Positions 1-5,173 of a DNA stretch of 6,728 nucleotides are shown in pieces. Numbering within the stretch: position 1 is the first letter of the stretch; every line of letters starts with the position of its first letter. The notes below the pieces were generated by a model. The model had not been told where the DNA came from and made no database searches. It saw only the letters and a list, made by a program, of their open reading frames with translations. The DNA is from Chromatiales bacterium (GTDB lineage: Bacteria; Pseudomonadota; Gammaproteobacteria; Chromatiales; Chromatiaceae). The stretch spans positions 2,695-9,422 of the forward strand of contig JAHEIA010000076.1 of NCBI GenBank assembly GCA_024639625.1. The letters are read 5' to 3'. A program made the position numbers and the translations under genes.

Positions 1-241
1 CCGCAAGGACAGATCTGCATTGAATTCGGGTCCTTGTGCATTTGCGGTGGTGAGCATCTGTATGCCCGAAAAAAGGCTGCGCATTGTGCAATATCGGCGG
101 CCCTAGCGCCACCGTAGAGGACGCTGCGGGAATGGCCCTGCGTCCCGCGGCCGATCTTCATATTCGCGGCGAACCGCAGCGGTCTGCTGCGCCGCTGCAC
201 GGCGACGGCCAGCCATTATCGGGCATTGGGATCGCGGAGCG
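1..241. other. Non-coding left flank with inverted repeats
   Basis: I see no convincing gene here. The short open frames in this stretch have no family-like composition and no plausible ribosome binding site. It lies downstream of the leftward gene pair, so it probably acts as their 3' untranslated and termination region. Two inverted repeats stand out besides the candidate terminator annotated separately. The 7-bp arms 4-10 and 30-36 are perfect (CAAGGAC/GTCCTTG). The 9-bp arms 123-131 and 143-151 contain one G-T wobble and enclose an 11-nt loop. Neither is followed by a T-run on either strand, so their role is unknown. Any gene further left is cut off by the window edge. Confidence 0.5.
69..113 (-). 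terminator. Candidate intrinsic terminator of the leftward gene pair
   Basis: Read on the minus strand, an 8-position stem (arms 113-106 and 82-75) pairs with one T-G wobble and one G-A mismatch around a 23-nt loop. It is followed directly by six T residues (74-69). It lies about 130 nt past the stop codon of the membrane-protein gene, where the end of that transcript would be expected. The long loop and the mismatch weaken the call. Confidence 0.35.
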
Positions 242-775
242 CTATGCCGCCGGCAACCGCTCGCGGATGCGGGATGCCAGTTCCTCCGACCTCTGGGAGC
301 CTATCAGCAGCGGCCGGCGCTCGGCGAACTCGAGCAGCACCCCCTGATCTCCGCGGACGTTGTATGCTTTGCCCTTGGGCCCGTAACGGATTCCCCAGCC
401 GCCGTAATCCCGCAGCGGCTGATAGGTGCGCGCTGCGCATGCCTTGATCTCGGTATAGGGGATGCGCAGCGGGCGCAACGGGAAGAAGCGCAGGTACAGT
501 ACGTCCGCGCGTACTTCTACGACCAGCTTCAACACATAGAAGAGATAGCTGAACGCAGTCAGAAACAGGAGCAGCCCGATACTAACGAGGACCAGGGCCG
601 TATCGGACATCGGCCGATCACCCCAGGGCTCGCCATAACCGATCTGCTGCACCAGCCCGTAGCCGAAGAGAGCCACCACCAGCAGGTCCGAACCAAGGAT
701 CAGGGCCCACAACCAAACTTGCTGGAATCTCTGCACTTCTCTAAAGGAGACATCGGCCGGCATCGCGTTATTCAT
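242..775 (-). CDS. Small membrane protein, two TM helices and PH-like C-terminal domain
   Basis: A 177-residue inner-membrane protein of unknown function. Two strongly hydrophobic helices are visible at about residues 19-43 and 60-84, joined by a short polar loop. A cytoplasmic-type domain follows (about 85-177), rich in alternating strand-like segments and ending in a helix (SEELASRIRERL). The stretch YGGWGIRYG (124-132), the AYNVRGDQGV segment and the LLIGSQR motif (156-162) recall small PH-like membrane proteins such as DUF6141. That family name is from memory and unconfirmed. I chose the ATG at 775-773 because GGGAG lies 11 nt upstream; an ATG four codons further in has no such site. The gene starts 57 nt after the stop of the redox fusion gene on the same strand, so the two are probably co-transcribed. 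It could be a membrane partner or anchor for that protein, but this rests on proximity alone. The stop codon is TAG. Confidence 0.75.
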   Translation of the reverse strand: MNNAMPADVSFREVQRFQQVWLWALILGSDLLVVALFGYGLVQQIGYGEPWGDRPMSDTALVLVSIGLLLFLTAFSYLFYVLKLVVEVRADVLYLRFFPLRPLRIPYTEIKACAARTYQPLRDYGGWGIRYGPKGKAYNVRGDQGVLLEFAERRPLLIGSQRSEELASRIRERLPAA

Positions 776-832
776 GGCTTTGCAGGCTCCCTAGGGATTC
801 CTTCCGGGCAAGGTCGAGCGTACGGACTCGAC
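776..832 (-). other. Intercistronic gap with two inverted repeats
   Basis: Immediately after the TGA of the redox gene, arms 827-832 and 813-818 form a perfect 6-bp inverted repeat (GTCGAG/CTCGAC) around an 8-nt loop that itself contains the palindrome CGTACG. Closer to the next gene, TCCCTAGGGA (788-797) is a perfect 10-bp palindrome that overlaps the GGGAG ribosome binding site of the membrane-protein gene. No T-run follows either element, so this does not look like a terminator. It could affect mRNA processing or translation of the second cistron. Confidence 0.4.
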
Positions 833-2296
833 TCACAGCGACTCGGTTCGAACGCTATCCTCATCGACCCCTCGCTGCCTAAGCTCGTGTTGCAGTTGCT
901 CGACCGCCTGCCGGTCGCCGGCCAGATAGAAATTGGCCTGCCCGAGCTCCGGCTCTTCACGGGCGATACGCTCCGCCAAGGCTTCCGGGCTCGCCGGGGC
1001 CAGCGCTGCATAGACGAAATTGTCGAGGGAATCCCGCCAAGACCGGCAAAGCCGATCCGCGTAATGCCCGGCCCCTTCCGACGCCACCCAGTAGAGCCGA
1101 AACGATTCGATGATATCGATCGAAATCGCATGCTCGATGAGGCTCCTGATCGGGGCAAACCCGTCGCCGAAAGCCACGAAGACACTGGGATTCGGGTCGT
1201 CGTCGTGCAACACAAATTCCCCTCGGGGACCCTCGACGGAAACCACTTGTCCCGGCTGCAAGCGATCGCCAGCGACCTCGGCAAAGGCGTCACCGGATCG
1301 CCTGCGCAGCAGAAACTGCAGATTTCGGGCATTGCAGGGACAGCTCGCGATCGAGTATTCGCCGGAAACGCCATCCTCGGTGCGCAGAGTAGCCCGCTGT
1401 CCCGCCAGAAAACGCAGCGTCTGCGTACGCGGCGTCTGCAAAGAAAGCTGGAGCAACCCGGCTTCCGGTTCCTCTACCTTACGCACGACCGCGCGGACCT
1501 CCTGTTGCGGAAGGTCGCGCGCCGAAAGCGCCTCTGCCGCCTCGAGTACCAGGTCGGTAATTGCGGTATTGGAGCAGGTGAGGACATAGCCCATCTGTTT
1601 TTCCCGTGCACTCAGCACATAGTCGTGCTCACGGGTCTTCCACACCTCGCCGCTGACGACCCGGGCCTTACAGGACCCGCAGTTTCCGCTGGAACAGCCG
1701 TAATTGAGGTTCAACCCGGAACGCACCGAGGCATCGAGAATCGATTCCGTGCCCTCGACGAAGAAATCGTGCCCGCTAGGAATGACTTTTACGTTTGCCG
1801 CCATGATCCGAAGGAATGTGTCTTTGGCAAAAAATTTCGCCCCGCGGTCCACGTGATCCGCGAGATGAATGCGCGCTGTGCTCAACCAGCTAGCCAACTG
1901 TTCGACCGCGGCGCGCAGGCCCGCGTCCTCCAGCACCGCCAACTTCCTCAGTCGCGATTCCAGATCTCCCAACAGCTGCTCCGCCGCGTTTAGGGAAGCC
2001 TTGTTCTTCACCAAGACCTCGCTTAAGGATTGCAGGCGCGATACCAGTACCTCGGCGCTCGGCAATTCGCTATCGCGATAGCTCATCTTGGGCTGCGCGA
2101 ACGCCTTGATGCGTTCGACGCGCTCCAGAACCGCATTGCTGTCGACGTCTACCTCGGGATAGACGCGCAGCAGGTCACTGACAGCGATCTTCCCTTCGAA
2201 CGTCGGCAGATCACCGTGGCGAATCCTCTGCTGCAGATCCCCTCGCGATACCTCCGCCAGGCGCGCGGCACGGGACAGGGATAATAATTGGGGCAT
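833..2296 (-). CDS. HTH-like / coiled-coil / [2Fe-2S] ferredoxin / FNR-type reductase fusion
   Basis: A 487-residue soluble redox protein. Residues about 2-45 (SRAARLAEVSRGDLQQRIRHG, then a short strand and SDLLRVYP) resemble a MerR/excisionase-type helix-turn-helix. Residues about 50-150 are charged and helical, probably coiled coil. A plant-type ferredoxin domain starts near M165, with cluster ligands C201, C206, C209 and C241 (C-x4-C-x2-C-x31-C). An FNR-like FAD domain (about 266-365) carries EYSIAS at 313-318 and GPRGEF at 356-361, then an NAD-binding-like domain with FGDGFAPIRS at 376-385. The ferredoxin-then-reductase order matches electron-transfer reductases such as MmoC and AscD. Several cofactor motifs are degenerate: the usual RxYS is GEYS, GGTG is FGDG, and the C-terminal CGP is AGD. 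The frame continues upstream to 2539 but would then overlap the divergent gene. I chose the ATG at 2296 because the conserved-looking sequence starts there; its ribosome binding site is weak. Substrate, partner and DNA binding are unknown. It is probably first in an operon with the membrane-protein gene. Confidence 0.85.
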   Translation of the reverse strand: MPQLLSLSRAARLAEVSRGDLQQRIRHGDLPTFEGKIAVSDLLRVYPEVDVDSNAVLERVERIKAFAQPKMSYRDSELPSAEVLVSRLQSLSEVLVKNKASLNAAEQLLGDLESRLRKLAVLEDAGLRAAVEQLASWLSTARIHLADHVDRGAKFFAKDTFLRIMAANVKVIPSGHDFFVEGTESILDASVRSGLNLNYGCSSGNCGSCKARVVSGEVWKTREHDYVLSAREKQMGYVLTCSNTAITDLVLEAAEALSARDLPQQEVRAVVRKVEEPEAGLLQLSLQTPRTQTLRFLAGQRATLRTEDGVSGEYSIASCPCNARNLQFLLRRRSGDAFAEVAGDRLQPGQVVSVEGPRGEFVLHDDDPNPSVFVAFGDGFAPIRSLIEHAISIDIIESFRLYWVASEGAGHYADRLCRSWRDSLDNFVYAALAPASPEALAERIAREEPELGQANFYLAGDRQAVEQLQHELRQRGVDEDSVRTESL

Positions 2297-2341
2297 AAGT
2301 CTGCCATTCCATCTCGATTTGCACGTGTGCCTAATGATCGC

Positions 2342-2356
2342 GCAAAACCGCCCCCA
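2342..2356 (-). promoter_or_regulatory. Sigma54-like -24/-12 element upstream of the redox fusion gene
   Basis: On the minus strand the sequence reads TGGGGGCGGTTTTGC. It has the invariant GG-N10-GC spacing plus the TGG and TTGC ends of the sigma54 consensus (TGGCACG-N4-TTGC); the CACG part is not matched. A start site about 12 nt downstream, near 2330, would leave a leader of roughly 34 nt before the ATG at 2296. GC-rich DNA produces such matches by chance, so this is a candidate only. Confidence 0.3.
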
Positions 2357-2417
2357 GCTGAAGCCGCATTTGCATTGTCGCGCAGCCGACGCTGGAGCGG
2401 CGTACACCGCGGACCCG

Positions 2418-2446
2418 TTTACCCGCCTGAGCGCATCGGCGATGAT
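2418..2446 (+). promoter_or_regulatory. Weak sigma70-like promoter candidate for the lipoprotein gene
   Basis: TTTACC (2418-2423, four of six matches to the -35 consensus) and GATGAT (2441-2446, four of six matches to the -10) are separated by 17 bp. The expected start near 2453 would give a leader of about 79 nt. The -10 overlaps the left arm of the 11-bp inverted repeat by one base, so a protein bound to the repeat would be expected to affect this promoter. Confidence 0.25.
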
Positions 2447-2471
2447 GTCCTCTAACCGACCGCCGATGCGC
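2431..2471. repeat. Perfect 11-bp inverted repeat in the divergent control region
   Basis: GCGCATCGGCG (2431-2441) and CGCCGATGCGC (2461-2471) are exact reverse complements separated by 19 nt. Their centres are 30 bp apart, close to three turns of the helix, so both halves would face the same side of the DNA. The repeat lies between two divergently transcribed genes. It could be a two-site operator, an enhancer for the sigma54-like promoter (centre about 120 bp upstream of the predicted start), or an mRNA hairpin in the lipoprotein leader. A smaller hairpin, CCGCG-CAC-CGCGG (2474-2486), sits just downstream. Confidence 0.6.
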
Positions 2472-2531
2472 CCCCGCGCACCGCGGAAAAGAGAACCAAC
2501 AAAACATAGGCTCGGTGCTTGCGGTACGACC

Positions 2532-3587
2532 ATGCGCACAAACGAGATCTTTCTGAGCGGCCTTTCGCTGACCCTCGGTCTGTCGTTGGCAGGATGCTCG
2601 GAGACCGCCCCGGTAACCAGAGCACTCCCTTACCCGGTGTGCGAGCCCTCCGCCGCATTGACCATCGACTGCCCTGACAGCGGCCGACAATGCCTGCTGG
2701 TGGCCGACGACGACGTCACGGATCGCCTGTTCCTGTTTCGCCTGCCGGATTCGGCGCTTGCCCTTGTGGGCCCGCTATCCCTGCCGCTGCCGAGACCGAC
2801 GGTTGACGACATCGAGGCCCTGGCCCGCTTGGACGGGCAGAACATACTGCTTTTCGGATCCCACAGCCGGAAGAAGAACTGCAAACCGGTAAGGGATCGC
2901 GAGCGCTTTCAGGTTATCCGGATGACGCTCGAAGGACTGCAGGCCCCTGACCGGTTCGTACAGGCGCCGCCAGGCGGCGCGGCAGAGTTATTGAAGGCCG
3001 ACGCCAAAGCGGCAAGCCCGTTGCTACGTGCGCTGGCACTGGCCCTCGAGGAGGCCGAGTCGCGGGCCAAACAGGCGCGGCGCGATCGAAACCGCGGCGC
3101 CTGCGACAAGGCGAACGCGATCGACGTCGAAGGCGCGGTCGCGATCGGGAACGGATCACGCGAGGTGTGGGTCGGCTTGCGCAAGCCTCAAGTTACCCTC
3201 GCGGGCAAAACCTGGTCGGTTCTATTACGGATCGAGAACCTGCAGCGAACCCGCTTCGACCAGGTGGTTCTGCTGGATCTGCAAGGCCGCGGTATCCGCG
3301 AACTGGCACTCGACGGCGACTCGCTGTGGGGCATCGCCGGAGGACCTCTGGAGGACCAGGAGAATTTCGTCCTGTGGCGGGTCCCTGCTCGTGATCTGCA
3401 GCCCGATGCTCTGTTGCAACCCGAGATCGTCCGCGCGCTGCCGCCGTTGGCCGAAGGGCTGGCGCTGCTGGAAGACAAGGTCGTCGTCTTCGTCGACGCC
3501 AATGCGGGGCGCTCGCTCGAAAAGGAGCGATGCGAAGCACCCGGCTCCTACCTGCTGCTGGACAAGGGCGGGCTTTTCTCGCGATGA
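2532..3587 (+). CDS. Predicted outer-membrane lipoprotein, DUF3616-like
   Basis: A 351-residue secreted lipoprotein of unknown function. Residues 1-21 are a lipoprotein signal peptide ending in the lipobox L19-A20-G21-C22. Residue +2 after the cysteine is Ser rather than Asp, which in gammaproteobacteria favours sorting to the outer membrane. The mature part looks like a beta-rich, propeller-type fold: repeated hydrophobic strands with DDIEALAR (92-99), GSHSRK (109-114), the DVEGAVA segment (198-204), VWVGLRKP (212-219) and LWGIAGGPLED (265-275). These resemble DUF3616 proteins as I remember them. Residues about 155-190 form a charged helical insertion. Six cysteines besides the lipidated one (37, 47, 54, 117, 191, 334) may form disulfides in the periplasm. 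The ATG at 2532 is chosen because it gives an intact signal peptide; the frame is open 71 codons further upstream, but that stretch is not signal-like and lies in the divergent control region. No strong ribosome binding site is visible. It is transcribed divergently from the redox fusion gene. Confidence 0.8.
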   Translation: MRTNEIFLSGLSLTLGLSLAGCSETAPVTRALPYPVCEPSAALTIDCPDSGRQCLLVADDDVTDRLFLFRLPDSALALVGPLSLPLPRPTVDDIEALARLDGQNILLFGSHSRKKNCKPVRDRERFQVIRMTLEGLQAPDRFVQAPPGGAAELLKADAKAASPLLRALALALEEAESRAKQARRDRNRGACDKANAIDVEGAVAIGNGSREVWVGLRKPQVTLAGKTWSVLLRIENLQRTRFDQVVLLDLQGRGIRELALDGDSLWGIAGGPLEDQENFVLWRVPARDLQPDALLQPEIVRALPPLAEGLALLEDKVVVFVDANAGRSLEKERCEAPGSYLLLDKGGLFSR

Positions 3588-3608
3588 TCTATCATCTGCG
3601 GCCTTTTC

Positions 3609-3630
3609 CGTTAACGACCTGAACCGGTTC
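3609..3630. repeat. Two perfect palindromes upstream of thrC
   Basis: CGTTAACG (3609-3616) and GAACCGGTTC (3621-3630) are both perfect palindromes, with centres 13 bp apart. The second overlaps the predicted -35 and enters the spacer of the thrC promoter, a position where a bound regulator would block transcription. Alternatively, GAACCG-GTT-CGGTTT (3621-3635) can fold into a 6-bp hairpin at the 3' end of the lipoprotein transcript. The T-run is only four bases long and mostly inside the stem, so a terminator is weakly supported. Confidence 0.4.
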
Positions 3631-3647
3631 GGTTTTCGACGTACAAT
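3619..3647 (+). promoter_or_regulatory. Candidate sigma70 promoter of thrC
   Basis: TACAAT (3642-3647) matches five of six bases of the -10 consensus. CTGAAC (3619-3624), 17 bp upstream, matches three of six bases of the -35. A start near 3654 would leave a leader of about 60 nt. That leader contains no Thr- or Ile-rich leader peptide and no clear attenuator. AGGA at 3701-3704, 9 nt before the ATG, is a good ribosome binding site for thrC. Confidence 0.45.
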
Positions 3648-3713
3648 AGCGGCCCCATGCGGTGGCGGTGAAAAACCGACTCCATCTTTGCGGTAGATTC
3701 AGGAATCCGGATC

Positions 3714-5102
3714 ATGCGATACATCAGCACCCGGGGCGGTATCGACCCCGTTAGCTTTTCCGAAGCGGTCATGATGGGGCTGGCGACCGACGGTGGATTG
3801 TTGCTGCCTGCCAGTGTGCCTCAGATCGACGAGCGGACGCTGCGCGGCTGGGCGGAACTGCCATTTCAACAGCTCGCGGTGGAAGTGATGCTCCCGTACG
3901 TGGGCGATGATCTTTCTCGAACCGAGCTGGCGGACCTGGTGCAGCGTTCCTACGCGAGCTTCACCCATCCCGAGGTCACGCCGCTGGTGACCGCGGGCAA
4001 CCGCCGCATCCTGGAACTTTTCCACGGGCCTACCGCAGCGTTCAAGGACGTGGCGCTGCAATTCCTCGGCAACCTGTTCGAGCGGTTGTTGGAAAAACAA
4101 GGGGGTCGGCTCAACATCCTGGGTGCCACCTCCGGGGACACCGGTTCGGCCGCCATCTACGGGGTACGTGGCAAGGAGCGAATCCAGATCTTCATCCTGC
4201 ACCCGCTGGGTCGGATCTCCCCCATCCAGGAACGCCAGATGACCACTGTGCTGGATGACAATGTGCACAACATCGCGATCCGCGGCACCTTCGATGACGG
4301 GCAGCGCATCGTCAAAACCCTGTTCAACGACCTGGCATTCAAGGCGCACTATCATCTGGGGGCAGTAAACTCGATCAACTTTGCCCGGGTGCTTGCCCAG
4401 GCAGTCTATTATTTCTACGCCTGGGGCCGGGTCACCCGGGGTGACACGGGGCGTTCGGTCGGTTTCTCGGTCCCCACCGGCAACTTCGGCGACATCTTTG
4501 CCGGCTACCTGGCAAAGTGCATGGGGCTGCCGGTGGAACGCCTGATCCTGGCGACTAATCGCAACGACATCCTGAGCCGTTTTGTGCGCACCGGTGTCTA
4601 CCAGTTGGGCGAGGTGCATCCCACCGTCAGCCCATCCATGGATATCCAGGTGGCCTCGAACTTCGAGCGCTATTTGTATTATCTAATGGACCAGGATCCG
4701 AGCGCTGTCCGCTCGCTGATGGAGAAGATGGGGCGCGAAGGCAGACTACGCGTCAGTGACGAAAAGCGGCAACAGGTTGCCCGGGTCTTCTCTGCGGTGG
4801 CGGTAAGCGAAGACGAAACCCTGGAGCAGATCCGTTCCACCTATCAAGCAACCGGCTACATCCTGGATCCCCACACCGCAGTCGGCGTCCGCGCCGCGGC
4901 GGACCGGCCGGACGCCATCTGTCTCGCCACCGCCCACCCGGCGAAGTTCGGTGCGGCGGTACGCCAGGCGATCGGCGTGGAAGCGGAGGCCCCGCCGTCC
5001 CTGCAGGGCCTGATGGACAAAGACACCCGCTGTGTCAAGCTGGATGCAACCGAGGGAGCGATCATGGGGTTCCTGCAAGATACCCTGCAGGGACAGGAGT
5101 AG
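3714..5102 (+). CDS. thrC: Threonine synthase
   Basis: A cytoplasmic PLP enzyme that converts O-phospho-L-homoserine to L-threonine and phosphate, the last step of threonine synthesis. The 462 residues are full length for the Pseudomonas/yeast Thr4-like form. The N-terminal YISTRG and GLATDGGLLLP (22-32) are typical. GPTAAFKDVALQ (105-116) carries the PLP lysine K111. GATSGDTGSAA (137-147) is the substrate-phosphate region, PTGNFGD (254-260) is the loop that holds the PLP phosphate, and ILDPHTAVGV (383-392) and ATAHPAKF (405-412) are conserved C-terminal motifs. No catalytic motif looks damaged. The ATG at 3714 is supported by AGGA 9 nt upstream and by alignment of the N-terminus with relatives. 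In many proteobacteria a homoserine dehydrogenase gene precedes thrC; here a lipoprotein gene does, and thrC appears to have its own promoter. cimA follows after 71 nt with no terminator between, so co-transcription is likely. Confidence 0.97.
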   Translation: MRYISTRGGIDPVSFSEAVMMGLATDGGLLLPASVPQIDERTLRGWAELPFQQLAVEVMLPYVGDDLSRTELADLVQRSYASFTHPEVTPLVTAGNRRILELFHGPTAAFKDVALQFLGNLFERLLEKQGGRLNILGATSGDTGSAAIYGVRGKERIQIFILHPLGRISPIQERQMTTVLDDNVHNIAIRGTFDDGQRIVKTLFNDLAFKAHYHLGAVNSINFARVLAQAVYYFYAWGRVTRGDTGRSVGFSVPTGNFGDIFAGYLAKCMGLPVERLILATNRNDILSRFVRTGVYQLGEVHPTVSPSMDIQVASNFERYLYYLMDQDPSAVRSLMEKMGREGRLRVSDEKRQQVARVFSAVAVSEDETLEQIRSTYQATGYILDPHTAVGVRAAADRPDAICLATAHPAKFGAAVRQAIGVEAEAPPSLQGLMDKDTRCVKLDATEGAIMGFLQDTLQGQE

Positions 5103-5173
5103 GATTTCCCCGCCCCGGCAGCAAGCAAAAACCGATGTACAAAATCCTTGCGACAGACAACTGATAGCAGACC
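5103..5173 (+). other. thrC-cimA intergenic gap
   Basis: These 71 nt contain no inverted repeat with a T-run and no convincing promoter. TACAAA at 5138-5143 resembles a -10 but has no -35 partner. An in-frame TAG at 5165-5167 fixes the cimA start downstream of it. No clear Shine-Dalgarno sequence precedes the cimA ATG, so translation may be modest. Confidence 0.5.

Noticed and set aside
84..347. 87-codon plus-strand open frame in the left flank
   Set aside because: No ribosome binding site, low-complexity composition, and its 3' part overlaps the membrane-protein gene on the other strand.
719..1993. Long plus-strand open frame of 424 codons opposite the redox fusion gene
   Set aside because: Its translation shows no recognisable domain. 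The opposite strand encodes clear ferredoxin and reductase motifs, and long antisense frames are common in GC-rich coding DNA.
2319..2531. 71-residue N-terminal extension of the lipoprotein
   Set aside because: It would bury the intact signal peptide and lipobox inside the protein and removes the intergenic region.
2297..2539. 81-residue N-terminal extension of the redox fusion protein
   Set aside because: It would overlap the start of the divergent lipoprotein gene and cover the whole promoter region, and its sequence looks non-coding. The ATG at 2296 is preferred.
3657..3671. Four-codon ATG frame (MRWR) in the thrC leader as a possible attenuator peptide
   Set aside because: It contains no threonine or isoleucine codons and is not followed by a terminator-antiterminator pair.
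3699..4619. Minus-strand open frame of 306 codons opposite thrC
   Set aside because: It lies antisense to an unmistakable threonine synthase and has no family-like features.
5138..5143. TACAAA as a -10 for a separate cimA promoter
   Set aside because: There is no -35 at suitable spacing and the upstream TG is one base out of register for an extended -10.
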